Shown here one piece after another: positions 10,130 to 21,298 of a DNA stretch of 64,000 bases. The notes beneath the pieces are model-generated. The model was not told where the DNA came from. It ran no database searches and saw only the letters and a program-made list of their open reading frames with translations. Position numbers and translations under genes: made by a program. Numbering within the stretch: the first letter of the stretch is position 1; every line of letters starts with the position of its first letter. Origin of the DNA: Serratia grimesii NBRC 13537 (GTDB taxonomy: Bacteria > Pseudomonadota > Gammaproteobacteria > Enterobacterales > Enterobacteriaceae); the NCBI RefSeq assembly GCF_001590905.1, contig NZ_BCTT01000003.1:62001-126000 (forward strand), written 5' to 3'.

Positions 10130-10708
10130 ATGTTGAAACTTGATGCCCAAACCACTGCCCTGGTGTTGATTGATTTGCAAAACGGCATTCTACCTTATGC
10201 TGGCGGGCCGCACAGCGCCGAGAGTGTTGTTGCCCATGGTGCACAGCTTGCTGCACGCTTTCGCTCCCTGGGTGCGCCGGTGATCCTGGTTCGTGTCGGC
10301 TGGTCAGATTCTTTTGCCGAAGCATTGAAACAACCCGTGGATCAACCTTCTCCTGCACCGGCTGGCGGATTACCGGCTAACTGGTGGGAGTTTCCTGAAG
10401 CCCTGGCGGTAAGCGACAGTGATATTCTGGTGACCAAACGTCAATGGGGCGCATTTTATGGCACCGATCTCGACCTGCAACTGCGTCGCCGCGGCATTAA
10501 ATCCATCGTGCTTGGGGGGATTGCCACCAACATTGGCGTAGAATCTACCGCCCGTGCCGCCTGGGAACACGGCTACGAGTTGGTGATCGCCGAAGACTTG
10601 TGCAGCACAGCAAACGCCGAAATGCACCAATTTGCCTTCAACAACATCTTCCCACGCTTGGCACGCATTCGCAGCACCCGTGAAATTCTTGCCGCATTCG
10701 GCGAGTAA
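10130..10708 (+). CDS. yecD: Isochorismatase-family hydrolase YecD
   Basis: A 192-residue cysteine-hydrolase-fold protein orthologous to E. coli YecD. The triad Asp (VLIDLQNG) and Lys ([11 protein letters not shown]) are present. The position that holds the nucleophilic Cys in nicotinamidases is Gly in [12 protein letters not shown], so it either uses other chemistry or is not a cysteine hydrolase; E. coli YecD has the same Gly. I chose ATG 10130 because it aligns with the E. coli start and has GAG 8 nt upstream. Another ATG lies at 10124. The substrate is unknown. Confidence 0.9.
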   Translation: MLKLDAQTTALVLIDLQNGILPYAGGPHSAESVVAHGAQLAARFRSLGAPVILVRVGWSDSFAEALKQPVDQPSPAPAGGLPANWWEFPEALAVSDSDILVTKRQWGAFYGTDLDLQLRRRGIKSIVLGGIATNIGVESTARAAWEHGYELVIAEDLCSTANAEMHQFAFNNIFPRLARIRSTREILAAFGE

Positions 10709-10755
10709 CGTTAATTTGTAAACTGACGGGAATAATTAAGGAAGATGCCAGCGTG

Positions 10756-11571
10756 ATGTATATCGGACTCCCACAGTGGCAACACCCAGCCTGGAATCGT
10801 ATCGGGCTGCGCGATCTGGCGGATTACAGCCGCTATTTTAACTGCGTAGAAGGCAATACCACCTTCTACGCATTACCTAAACTGGAAATCGTCCAGCGCT
10901 GGCGCGACATGACCACCGACGATTTTCGCTTTTGTTTCAAATTTCCCGCGACCATCAGTCATCAGGCGGCATTACGCAACTGCGACGCCGATCTACACGC
11001 ATTTTATCAGTGTCTAAGCCCAGTTCATCAACGTATTGGTCAGCTTTGGCTACAATTACCCGCAGCTTTTGGCCCGGCGGAATTACCGGCGATGTGGCAA
11101 TTCTTTGACGCGTTACCGAAAGAATTTACTTACGGCGTGGAAGTGCGTCATCCGGCATTCTTCGACAAGGGTGAAGAAGAGCGGTTGCTAAATCAGGGAC
11201 TGCATCAGCGCGGCATCAATCGGGTGATCCTCGACAGCCGCCCCGTGCATCACGCCGCGCCCAACAGTGCAGCAGTGCGCGATGCCCAACAGAAAAAGCC
11301 CAAGCTACCGGTGCATGCATTGGTGACGGCCAATAATCCGTTGGTGCGGTTTATCGGTGGCGACGTATTGCAGGACAATCTGCGTTGGTTCGATGCCTGG
11401 CAGCAGAAACTGCCCGTTTGGCAACAGGACCACCAGCCCTTCTTATTTATTCATACGCCAGATAACGGCGATTCCCCGCAGCAGGCGCAAAAAATCTGGC
11501 AGCAGCTCCATCAGGCTATTCCGAATTTACCGCCGCCGCCAGACTGGCCGGAGCAGGATGCACTGTTTTAA
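10756..11571 (+). CDS. yecE: DUF72 protein YecE
   Basis: A 271-residue TIM-barrel-like DUF72 protein matching E. coli YecE throughout (IGLPQWQHPAW, FNCVEGNTTFYALP, FRFCFKFPATISHQAALR, VEVRHPAFF, RVILDSRPVH). Function is unknown. The start is taken as ATG 10756; GTG 10753 directly before it is the alternative. It follows yecD by 47 nt, and yecN follows after about 100 nt. Confidence 0.93.
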   Translation: MYIGLPQWQHPAWNRIGLRDLADYSRYFNCVEGNTTFYALPKLEIVQRWRDMTTDDFRFCFKFPATISHQAALRNCDADLHAFYQCLSPVHQRIGQLWLQLPAAFGPAELPAMWQFFDALPKEFTYGVEVRHPAFFDKGEEERLLNQGLHQRGINRVILDSRPVHHAAPNSAAVRDAQQKKPKLPVHALVTANNPLVRFIGGDVLQDNLRWFDAWQQKLPVWQQDHQPFLFIHTPDNGDSPQQAQKIWQQLHQAIPNLPPPPDWPEQDALF

Positions 11572-11673
11572 CCGATTAATCTGACCAATTACATCAGATT
11601 TTTCCTCGCGACAGTGATTGCAATGGCAGCTATGATGCTCGCTGCCAGTTTTGGTTAGGGAATGGAGTTAAAA

Positions 11674-12069
11674 ATGGTAAGCGCGCTTTATGTTGTGCTC
11701 GGCGCATTGTTGTTGATCAAACTCTCTTATGACGTGGTTAGGCTAAGGATGCAATACCGTGTTGCTTACGGGGACGGTGGCTTTTATGAGCTACAGACGG
11801 CCATCCGCGTGCACGGCAATGCCGTAGAATACATTCCTATTGCCGCCGTACTGCTCGTGCTCATGGAAATGAACGGCGCTGAAATATGGATGATCCATAT
11901 TTGCGGCCTGATGTTGATGGCTGGCCGTCTGGTGCACTACTACGGCTTACGTAATCGTGAAGTTCGCTGGCGTCGTTCAGGCATGGCGGCAACCTATATT
12001 TCGTTGGTGTTAATGGTATTAGCCAACATTTTCTATCTGCCGTGGGATCTTATTTTCAGCCTGCATTGA
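11674..12069 (+). CDS. yecN: MAPEG-family membrane protein YecN
   Basis: A 131-residue inner-membrane protein of the MAPEG family (glutathione-linked or eicosanoid-type enzymes in eukaryotes, role unknown in bacteria). Four hydrophobic segments surround the conserved RMQYRVAYGDGG and IRVHGNAVEYIP motifs. The start at ATG 11674 has GGAG 6 nt upstream and gives exactly the E. coli length; an upstream ATG at 11662 lies inside that ribosome-binding site. Confidence 0.92.
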   Translation: MVSALYVVLGALLLIKLSYDVVRLRMQYRVAYGDGGFYELQTAIRVHGNAVEYIPIAAVLLVLMEMNGAEIWMIHICGLMLMAGRLVHYYGLRNREVRWRRSGMAATYISLVLMVLANIFYLPWDLIFSLH

Positions 12070-12084
12070 TCCCCCGTTGCTCCT

Positions 12085-12103
12085 CAGGCGGCTACGCCGC
12101 CTG
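12085..12103 (+). terminator. Putative terminator yecN/cmoA
   Basis: An 8-bp perfect stem (CAGGCGGC / GCCGCCTG) with a 3-nt loop lies 16 nt after the yecN stop. The trailing sequence is only moderately T-rich, so termination may be partial. Confidence 0.45.
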
Positions 12104-12163
12104 CTTCCGCTGCGCTTTCTTGCCGTTATCTGTTAGAATATGCCCCTTCGAATTCTGAACTGA

Positions 12164-13884
<1,721 letters not shown>

Positions 13885-14072
13885 CCCCCCTCCTGCTTTA
13901 AGGGCTCAGCAGATGTTGGGCCCTTACCCCACGGTATAAAAACACCTGCTAAACAAAGTCCCCTGACGCTTTCGTTTCGTCCTGTTGTGTCATGTTCCAG
14001 CGGCATAGGATCGCTATATTGAAAATGCCTCCACCTCCTAGAATGGCGATGAACCCAACAAAGGATAACGCC

Positions 14073-15914
14073 ATGACGACATTACAATATATTGAGAGTA
14101 TCAACGCACTCAGAGCCTATGCACCGGCAGAGAATGATCAGGTCGTATTTCTGATTTCCCATCAGGCAGGTAGTCATCAAGGAAGCGGTAAGTTTTACTA
14201 TGACACAACGGATAGCACCAGCGCTGACAACAATGGCACGGTGATTGTCACCGCCACAGGCGCGCGTTGGAAAAGGTTTGCTAAACAGATCACCTTCGAT
14301 GATTTTGGTGCGGACCCAACGGGTGCAACCTCTTCAGATGATGCTGTAGAAGCCGCCATCAAAGCGGTTTCTTTACTGAAGAACAAGATCGTCTTTACCA
14401 GCAATAATGCACAATATCTGCTTAACAGAGCCACCCCTATTGCCGTACCTGCGGGGGTCACCCTCAAAGGGAATCGCACTGCCATGGCGCAGGGGCCTTC
14501 TAGCAATACGACCAATGGCCCTGCCCGCGCGGGACTTTCGGACGACAGCGCATTCATTATCCGTAAACCGGTGGGGATTACATGCTTCACCTGTGCTCGG
14601 GACGTGGTCTTTGATGGCTGGTCTTTCTTGTATCCGGATCAAATCTATACCGCGGAAAGTAGTACGCAATTTAGACAATACGGTGCAACGATCACTTCCG
14701 CAGGCACCCTGTCGGTATCACATTGTCGCTATGTGGGTGCTTATGACTTCGTTAATGCTAGTGGCGAAGCCAATTACTTTAACAGTATTTACGGCTGGGC
14801 TATCCGTTGTGATTATAAGGTCTCCGGGAGCCGCGAAATAAACAGATTCACTAATGTCCACGTCAATCCTAACGTCGTACGCCCGACAGAGAAAGCGGTC
14901 ACCGCCTCACTGACAGTGGAAGGCTCATGCGCTTTTAACTTAGACCATCATGACAATACCTTTTTGACCAACGTTTTCTCCTATGGCAAAAAGGTCTTCC
15001 TGAGATCCACAACTTTGGGAACCAGTTACTTAGGTGGTATCAGTCTGACTAACTTTATGGCCGACCGTAACGGCACCTGTTTTGAGATCGACTCTGACTC
15101 AGCTGCGAATATTCAGATCGCCAACGGCTCCTACATTAATGATTACGGCGATCTCGACGGGGGCTTCCTGGTGTTAAAGAAATCGGTATCCCGCAAAAAT
15201 ATCACGCCGGTTCAAATCTCCAATGTAACGTTTTCAACCGCCAACAACCCTAAAGGAACACTTTCACCGCAGGCTATTTATTTTGCAACGGATAGTGGCT
15301 ATCAGTTGGCTTTCAGTAACAGTGCTATGCCTCTATGGACAAACGGTGCACTTAATAACGCCAGCGGATATAACTTGCTCAGAGGCGAAATCACTATTGC
15401 TCAACGTGCATATCAGCTGACATCTGCACCGCAGAACTACCTCAATAATGCCAGTCTGATCGATGTCGATACCAATAGTCAGCCAGTCAATTGGTCGATC
15501 GACGGCAATTTGACGGCAAACAGCAATCAGATCACATCGACGGGTGTTAACCCAGGATACAAAGGCATTCTACAGCGAGTACATCGGAGTATCGGTTCCA
15601 GAACCTTTTGGGCCGTCGCCTCATCCATTGGTGACCCCAATGCCAGTGTGCCACCCGGCACGCCAGTGCCAAGTATTTCAACAGGAATATGGGCGCGTGG
15701 TTTTAACGATGGCTATACCGATCTTATCGAAAGTGGCACGGTGCCTTGGGTACAGATAGGCAATCTGTTTTACGCACAGTTTCATATGAATAATACCCGG
15801 ACAATTCACGACATCCTGGTCAACCCCGGTTCAAACGGTAACACAGTGAAAATTATTGCTTGTGGCATCAGCCCCGGACAAATTTTCAATTTTAGTTCCC
15901 AAGCATTACGCTAA
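14073..15914 (+). CDS. Orphan phage tailspike-like beta-helix protein
   Basis: A 613-residue protein that looks like a phage tailspike or depolymerase. The first ~75 residues form the short module seen at the front of many tailspikes: GSGKFYYDTTDSTSADN, then TATGARWKRF. FDDFGADPTGATSSDDAVEAA next marks entry into a pectate-lyase-like right-handed beta-helix (to about 450), and a Gly/Ser-rich C-terminal domain follows. The start at ATG 14073 has AAAGGA 7 nt upstream; an open frame to 13992 lacks one. No other phage gene is near. In E. coli torZ and torY occupy this interval. Substrate, and whether it is secreted or carried by a particle, are unknown; no signal peptide is visible. Confidence 0.75.
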   Translation: MTTLQYIESINALRAYAPAENDQVVFLISHQAGSHQGSGKFYYDTTDSTSADNNGTVIVTATGARWKRFAKQITFDDFGADPTGATSSDDAVEAAIKAVSLLKNKIVFTSNNAQYLLNRATPIAVPAGVTLKGNRTAMAQGPSSNTTNGPARAGLSDDSAFIIRKPVGITCFTCARDVVFDGWSFLYPDQIYTAESSTQFRQYGATITSAGTLSVSHCRYVGAYDFVNASGEANYFNSIYGWAIRCDYKVSGSREINRFTNVHVNPNVVRPTEKAVTASLTVEGSCAFNLDHHDNTFLTNVFSYGKKVFLRSTTLGTSYLGGISLTNFMADRNGTCFEIDSDSAANIQIANGSYINDYGDLDGGFLVLKKSVSRKNITPVQISNVTFSTANNPKGTLSPQAIYFATDSGYQLAFSNSAMPLWTNGALNNASGYNLLRGEITIAQRAYQLTSAPQNYLNNASLIDVDTNSQPVNWSIDGNLTANSNQITSTGVNPGYKGILQRVHRSIGSRTFWAVASSIGDPNASVPPGTPVPSISTGIWARGFNDGYTDLIESGTVPWVQIGNLFYAQFHMNNTRTIHDILVNPGSNGNTVKIIACGISPGQIFNFSSQALR

Positions 15915-15926
15915 GTAACATTAAAA

Positions 15927-15950
15927 AGGCCCCGACAAAAATTGGGGCCT
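15927..15950 (+). terminator. Terminator after tailspike-like gene
   Basis: A 7-bp stem AGGCCCC / GGGGCCT with a 10-nt loop starts 13 nt after the stop; the downstream sequence CTATTTATTTAT is T-rich. Confidence 0.65.
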
Positions 15951-16015
15951 GCTATTTATTTATGCTTATGCGCGTACCGTGGTTTCTTTCAGTCAGTGCA
16001 ACGATAACGGGATAC

Positions 16016-16774
16016 TTATGCGCTCTGCGCCAACGGATCAACCAGCGCCAACGCGTTTTTCATCGCCTCTACCATTTCGCCATCGACGCAATAGTGGCTA
16101 AATTCGTCAACCTCACTGTCTGAACACATGGTCACGCCAGCTTTGCGATAGCGCATGGTCGAAGGCACTTCATGACCGGATGAGCTATGCAGCTCCTGAA
16201 TGCCAATATCAACAAACTTGTGCAAGTTGCTGAGTCGCACCCCCGCTCCGGCCATAATCACTGGCCCCTGGCTGGCCTGCACCAGATCACGCAGCAATGG
16301 CAAACCCAACTCTGCATTTTGCTGCTGACCGGATGTCAGTATCCGTGCAACGCCCAATTGCGTTAACTGATCAAGCGCGACCATCGGATTCTGGCACATG
16401 TCAAAAGCACGATGGAAAGTCACCGCCATATTTCCACTCAAGCGCATCACTTCGCGCATACGCTGCAGATCGATATGCCCTTCTTCATCCAGCATTCCGA
16501 CCACCACACCGGCAAAACCCATATCGCGGATTTGCGCAATATCATGCTTGATCACGTCAAAATCTACGGCGCTATAACAAAAATCTCCACCACGCGGGCG
16601 GACGATCGGATGCACCGGTACGCTGACGCTGTCCCGCGCCAACCGTAATGAACCATAGCTGGGTGTCAAACCGCCCTCACTCTGACTGGCGCAGAGTTCT
16701 ATGCGATCAGCTCCTGCCCGCTCAGCCGTCAGCGCGCAATCGACGCTATAGCAACAAACTTCCAGTTTAATCAT
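16016..16774 (-). CDS. cutC: CutC family protein
   Basis: A 252-residue TIM-barrel protein of the CutC family, historically linked to copper homeostasis, though that role is disputed. The start [14 protein letters not shown] and the motifs [27 protein letters not shown] and [15 protein letters not shown] are typical. I chose ATG 16774 by alignment with E. coli. The longer frame to 16810 adds twelve residues with no family match. Confidence 0.93.
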   Translation of the reverse strand: MIKLEVCCYSVDCALTAERAGADRIELCASQSEGGLTPSYGSLRLARDSVSVPVHPIVRPRGGDFCYSAVDFDVIKHDIAQIRDMGFAGVVVGMLDEEGHIDLQRMREVMRLSGNMAVTFHRAFDMCQNPMVALDQLTQLGVARILTSGQQQNAELGLPLLRDLVQASQGPVIMAGAGVRLSNLHKFVDIGIQELHSSSGHEVPSTMRYRKAGVTMCSDSEVDEFSHYCVDGEMVEAMKNALALVDPLAQSA

Positions 16775-16918
16775 TGTCACCCCCAGATGACGGCTAACAT
16801 GTGACGGCAATTGTTAATTCTTCAATTTCTCACGTAGGCTCATACAGAGCCCCTAAATAATTAGAGCTGCATTACGCAACAAAAATGCAGCTTCAAAAAC
16901 CAGTTCAGGGTAGTAACT

Positions 16919-18070
16919 ATGGCATTCAATTTTGATCAATGGGTAGACCGTAGTCACAGTGACAGCGTTAAGTGGGATAAATATCGTGACCGCGACATTA
17001 TTCCGCTCTGGGTTGCTGATACCGATTTCCCATCACCACCCGCTATCATCGCTGCATTACAGCAGCGAGTTGCTCATGCTGTGTTCGGCTATGGTCATCC
17101 GTCCCCTGAACTCATTGAAGTTTTTACGCAGCGTATGCTAGAGCGCTATGGCTGGCGTATCAATCCTGAGTGGCTGATTTTCCTGCCTGGACTGGTTTGT
17201 GGCCTAAATTTATGCGTGCGAGCCTTTACGGCTGAAGGCGAAGGGACACTGGCACCATCCCCGATCTATCCCCCGTTTCGCAAAGCGGCTAAATTCGCCG
17301 GGCGTTCACAGCTGCCAATACCGCTGACACTGGAGGATAAGCGATGGGTGTTGGATTTAACCGCCATCACAGGACAGCTCAATGGCAGAGAGAAATTACT
17401 GCTGTTATGCAACCCACAAAATCCGGGTGGCACTGTCTATAGTAGGCAAGAGCTGTTGCAACAACATGCGTTCGCTCAACGTCATGACCTGATCGTCTGT
17501 TCTGATGAAATCCATTGTGATCTGCTGCTTGAACCCGGTTGTCAGCACATTCCCTTTGCCACGTTAAATGAGGACGCAGCACAGCGTAGTATTACGCTAA
17601 TGTCACCGTCGAAAACCTTTAACATTGCCGGACTGGGGGCCTCAATGGCGCTTGTTCCCAACACCGCTTTGCGGCAAAAACTGATCCGAACACGCAGTGG
17701 CATCGTACCTGAAGTGGATATACTGGCGCTGGTTGCCGCGCAAGCAGCCTACCAGCACGGACAAGATTGGTTGGATGAACTGTTAGTTTATCTGCGTGCC
17801 AACCGTGATTTGGTGACCGAGCGTATTAATGCCATGCCCGGTCTGCAGCTACAACCGATTGAGGCGACTTACCTGGCCTGGATCGACTGCAGTCAACTGG
17901 CCGTCGACAACCCGCACGCCTTTTTTGAACAGGCTGGCGTCGGATTAAGCCCGGGCCTGGATTTTGGTAACCGGCATTTTGTCCGTTTGAATTTTGGCTG
18001 TCGGCGCGAGCTACTCAGTCAAGCATTGGATCGTATGCTGATAGCCACCCGCTCGCTAATCCCTGATTAA
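16919..18070 (+). CDS. patB: MalY/PatB-type PLP lyase/aminotransferase
   Basis: A 383-residue fold-type I pyridoxal-phosphate enzyme of the MalY/PatB group, most of which act as cystathionine beta-lyases. The family start FDQWVDRSHSDSVKWDKY is present. The cofactor Asp lies in IVCSDEIHCDL and the Schiff-base lysine in SPSKTFNIAGLGAS. The C-terminal substrate-carboxylate Arg is in FVRLNFGCRR. E. coli has no gene here between cutC and yecM. Its stop overlaps the convergent yecM stop in a shared TTAA. The substrate is inferred from family only. Confidence 0.85.
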   Translation: MAFNFDQWVDRSHSDSVKWDKYRDRDIIPLWVADTDFPSPPAIIAALQQRVAHAVFGYGHPSPELIEVFTQRMLERYGWRINPEWLIFLPGLVCGLNLCVRAFTAEGEGTLAPSPIYPPFRKAAKFAGRSQLPIPLTLEDKRWVLDLTAITGQLNGREKLLLLCNPQNPGGTVYSRQELLQQHAFAQRHDLIVCSDEIHCDLLLEPGCQHIPFATLNEDAAQRSITLMSPSKTFNIAGLGASMALVPNTALRQKLIRTRSGIVPEVDILALVAAQAAYQHGQDWLDELLVYLRANRDLVTERINAMPGLQLQPIEATYLAWIDCSQLAVDNPHAFFEQAGVGLSPGLDFGNRHFVRLNFGCRRELLSQALDRMLIATRSLIPD

Positions 18071-18630
18071 CGTTGTTCGCTAGCGACAACGTCCCTAATA
18101 GAGTAAGGATGAAATTTGATCGTCACGGTGCCGTCGGTAATCGCCAACGTCGGGTTCGGCAAACGTTCCCCTTCAGTCTGTGGTGAACTCTGTTTCAGTT
18201 TTATCCCTTGAGCCAACAGCGCTTCATCAGGCAACTGGGCCAGTGCCCGTGCGTAAAGCGTGGCTGGATCGCCAGCAAGTACCAGTTCCACATGCTCCCA
18301 GCCTTCTTGCGGATAACGTTTATCACCGGGATAAGGCAACTCTATGCAGTCAATCTGCCATGGACCCACTTTAAGTGGTTGTTGGAGATCGAACAGGTAA
18401 ATTGGGCGCCCCTTGATTATCGCCTCTGACAGCAGTGAACCACACTGTTGTAGCCCTTCGCGCCAACGATCGGCCGTTGTGTTTTGATGGCAACGCACCG
18501 ATATGTGGTCCGCACTGAACTGTGTTAAATCCAGGTGCAACTTCTCGGCAAACCGATTCAGCGCCTGTTCAAAGCGCGGCAGATCCAGCGCTAAATCGTT
18601 AAGTTCGGCAATGGCCGCAAAAGTCGTCAT
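18067..18630 (-). CDS. yecM: YecM, VOC-like metal-binding protein
   Basis: A 187-residue protein matching E. coli YecM, whose structure was likened to isomerases and oxygenases of the vicinal-oxygen-chelate type; no reaction is established. Conserved blocks are ADHISVRCHQNTTADRWR, GRPIYLFDL, ELPYPGDKRYPQEGWEHVEL and ERLPNPTLAITDG. ATG 18630 has GAGGA 4 nt upstream and gives the E. coli length. The frame extends to 18717 without family support. It is convergent with the PatB-like gene, sharing a TTAA at the stops. Confidence 0.92.
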   Translation of the reverse strand: MTTFAAIAELNDLALDLPRFEQALNRFAEKLHLDLTQFSADHISVRCHQNTTADRWREGLQQCGSLLSEAIIKGRPIYLFDLQQPLKVGPWQIDCIELPYPGDKRYPQEGWEHVELVLAGDPATLYARALAQLPDEALLAQGIKLKQSSPQTEGERLPNPTLAITDGTVTIKFHPYSIRDVVASEQR

Positions 18631-19138
18631 AGAATCCTCGAAACAACGTAAAGCGATTTTCAGGTGGTGTAATTTACACGCCGGAGCCATAGCTATCCAT
18701 ACGGAAACCTCCGGCAAGCAAACTTTTTTGGTACAGGATGTCCTCTTTGCCTAAACCGGGAATGTCGCTGGTCATAAAAAGCACAAAATAACAATTTATT
18801 CAGATTTTATTACAGCGTGGTTTCGTCTTTGCCAGTTTTTAATTCCAAAAACTGATTGTGGCATAAGTTTATAACGTTTAACCATGGCAATATCCTTAGG
18901 AATACTACTAACTTATTAAGTTTTAAAACCGTAATAACAATGGCTAAATATGATTAAAAAGAAAGCAGAAAACGGCATAATGCAAATGTCATTTCAATTA
19001 AACAAATAAATCAACATGCTGTTTTTTAATGAATTTAATTTATAACAACATGAGAATCGTCCTAAACAAGATTCACGCAATTGCGTGAAAATATCATTTA
19101 AGCTACTTTAGTGAAAATTGATTTTGAGATAATTAGCC
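18631..19138. other. AT-rich gene-free stretch
   Basis: About 510 bases before a small membrane-protein gene. The first part is probably the yecM promoter. The rest is strikingly AT-rich (18770-19070) with no open frame I can support. Its right end carries the perfect palindrome at 19072-19089. Confidence 0.6.
19072..19089. promoter_or_regulatory. Perfect 18-bp palindrome
   Basis: TTCACGCAATTGCGTGAA is a perfect inverted repeat with no spacer, 50 bp before the start of the 39-codon gene. The size and symmetry suggest an operator for a dimeric regulator. It does not match CRP, PurR, LexA or Fur consensus as I know them. Confidence 0.5.
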
Positions 19139-19258
19139 ATGATGCTTTTAATAATATCCCTGCTATTGATCGTTATTGCCGCATATGCGATATACCGTCA
19201 TTTCAAATCACGACGCAATAACACATTGGATGGCGGTCGACGGAAAAAAAGGCACTGA
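19139..19258 (+). CDS. Small single-pass membrane protein (39 aa)
   Basis: Starts with two tandem Met codons, then LLIISLLLIVIAAYAIY forms one transmembrane segment (residues 3-19). A strongly basic tail follows (RHFKSRRNN, then GRRKKRH), so the C-terminus should face the cytoplasm. Only a weak GAGAT precedes the ATG. The layout resembles the short small-membrane-protein families of Klebsiella and Serratia. Function is unknown. The palindrome upstream and the AT-rich leader suggest specific regulation. Confidence 0.6.
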   Translation: MMLLIISLLLIVIAAYAIYRHFKSRRNNTLDGGRRKKRH

Positions 19259-19493
19259 TTTTGCCTATTGTATCTCTTCACCCCTCTCTCTTTTTGACCC
19301 ATTTACTTCTCTCATTTCGCGCGCCGCGACTTTCAGCTTATCCCCTCGCCAACTGCTGACGTACTCACTCAAATCGGTTACAATTACAGGCTGTTTTGTG
19401 GTGGGCCGCCGTCTTGACGTGCAGCCAGGAAGCCACCTTTGAATCCCGTAGGGGCATGGCACACGGCCCCTCGTTCGTCATTAAGGTAACCCG

Positions 19494-21224
19494 GTGAATA
19501 TTCAGGTTCTTCTTTCAGATAAAGTCAGCCAGGCGCTGATTGCCGCAGGCGCGCCAGCCGATTGCGAAGCGCAGGTCCGTCAGTCAGCAAAAGCACAGTT
19601 TGGTGACTATCAGGCCAATGGCGTGATGTCCGTAGCCAAGAAACTCGGCATGCCACCTCGCCAGTTGGCAGAAAAAGTGGTGCAACTGCTTGATCTCGGT
19701 GACGTCGCCAGCAAAGTAGAAATCGCCGGCCCAGGCTTTATCAACATCTTCCTGAACAGCGCATGGGTCGCACAGCAAGCCGACCGTGTCCTGAGTGCAC
19801 CCAAACTGGATATTGCGCCAGTCGAACAGCAAACCATCGTTATCGACTACTCTGCTCCCAACGTAGCGAAAGAAATGCACGTCGGCCATCTGCGCTCCAC
19901 CATTATCGGTGACGCTGCTGCGCGTACTCAGGAGTTCTTGGGCCATAAAGTGATCCGCGCCAACCACGTCGGCGACTGGGGCACCCAGTTCGGCATGTTG
20001 ATTGCCTATCTGGAAAAAATGCAGAACGAGAACGCCAGCGATATGGATCTGTCCGACCTGGAACAGTTCTATCGTGAAGCGAAAAAGCACTATGACGAAG
20101 ACGCCGACTTCGCAGAGCGCGCTCGTGCCTACGTCGTTAAATTACAAGGTGGCGATCAATACTGTCTGAAAATGTGGCGTAAATTGGTCGACATCACCAT
20201 GGCACAAAATCAGCTGACCTATAACCGGCTGAACGTGACCCTGACCGAAGACGATGTCATGGGTGAAAGCCTGTATAACGCGATGCTGCCAGGCATCGTC
20301 GCTGATCTCAAGGCCAAAGGTCTGGCGGTAGAAAGCGAAGGCGCAACCGTGGTATTCCTTGATGAATACAAGAATAAAGACGGGGAGCCTATGGGTGTCA
20401 TCATCCAGAAGAAAGATGGCGGCTACCTGTACACCACAACCGATATTGCCTGTGCTAAATACCGTTATGAAACACTGGGTGCCGATCGCGTGCTGTATTA
20501 CATCGACTCACGTCAGCACCAGCATTTGATGCAAGCCTGGACCATCGTGCGTAAGGCCGGTTATATCCCGGACTCTCTCTCGCTGGAACACCACATGTTC
20601 GGCATGATGTTGGGTAAAGACGGCAAGCCGTTTAAAACCCGCTCAGGTGGCACGGTAAAACTGTCTGATCTGCTGGATGAAGCCGTCGATCGCGCAGCGA
20701 AGCTGATTGCCGAGAAAAACCCGGACATGCCGGCAGAAGAAATGAAAAGTCTGGCCAATGCCGTTGGCATCGGTGCAGTGAAGTATGCCGACCTGTCAAA
20801 AAGCCGCACTACCGATTATATCTTCGACTGGGACAACATGCTGGCGTTCGAAGGTAATACCGCGCCTTATATGCAGTATGCCTATACCCGTGTCTCTTCC
20901 GTATTTAAACGTGCTGGTGTCGACGAAAGCAATCTGACCCTGCCATTGGTAATGACGGAAGAACGCGAGATTACGCTGGCGACGCGTCTGCTGCAATTTG
21001 AAGAAGTCATCACTACCGTAGCACGCGACGGCACACCGCACGTGATGTGTAGCTACCTGTATGACTTGGCGGGTCTGTTCTCCAGCTTCTATGAACACTG
21101 TCAGATCCTTAACGCAGACAGCGAAGAAGCTCGTCAAAGCCGCCTGAAACTGGCGTTGCTGACCGCGAAGACGCTGAAAGCCGGTCTGGATACACTGGGT
21201 ATCGAAACCGTCGAACGTATGTAA
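19494..21224 (+). CDS. argS: Arginyl-tRNA synthetase
   Basis: Class I synthetase that charges tRNA-Arg. The HIGH-type signature is HVGHLRST. The KMSK region is replaced by [13 protein letters not shown], as usual in bacterial ArgRS. The N-terminal tRNA-contact domain begins [11 protein letters not shown], and the DALR-type anticodon domain closes the protein. Length is 576 against 577 in E. coli. The start is GTG at 19494 with AAGGTAA upstream. Confidence 0.97.
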   Translation: MNIQVLLSDKVSQALIAAGAPADCEAQVRQSAKAQFGDYQANGVMSVAKKLGMPPRQLAEKVVQLLDLGDVASKVEIAGPGFINIFLNSAWVAQQADRVLSAPKLDIAPVEQQTIVIDYSAPNVAKEMHVGHLRSTIIGDAAARTQEFLGHKVIRANHVGDWGTQFGMLIAYLEKMQNENASDMDLSDLEQFYREAKKHYDEDADFAERARAYVVKLQGGDQYCLKMWRKLVDITMAQNQLTYNRLNVTLTEDDVMGESLYNAMLPGIVADLKAKGLAVESEGATVVFLDEYKNKDGEPMGVIIQKKDGGYLYTTTDIACAKYRYETLGADRVLYYIDSRQHQHLMQAWTIVRKAGYIPDSLSLEHHMFGMMLGKDGKPFKTRSGGTVKLSDLLDEAVDRAAKLIAEKNPDMPAEEMKSLANAVGIGAVKYADLSKSRTTDYIFDWDNMLAFEGNTAPYMQYAYTRVSSVFKRAGVDESNLTLPLVMTEEREITLATRLLQFEEVITTVARDGTPHVMCSYLYDLAGLFSSFYEHCQILNADSEEARQSRLKLALLTAKTLKAGLDTLGIETVERM

Positions 21225-21243
21225 GCCATTCGCGCTGAATACG

Positions 21244-21271
21244 AAAAAGGGTCGCCGCGGCGACCCTTTTT
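21244..21271. terminator. Bidirectional terminator argS/murJ
   Basis: A 13-bp stem AAAAAGGGTCGCC / GGCGACCCTTTTT with a two-base centre serves the convergent argS and murJ genes. Confidence 0.92.
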
Positions 21272-21298
21272 TATGCTTTGAAAACGGAGAATGTCCGC

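Noticed and set aside
13992-14072. Extension of the tailspike-like ORF
   Set aside because: No ribosome-binding site; the composition differs from the tailspike module, which starts cleanly at 14073.
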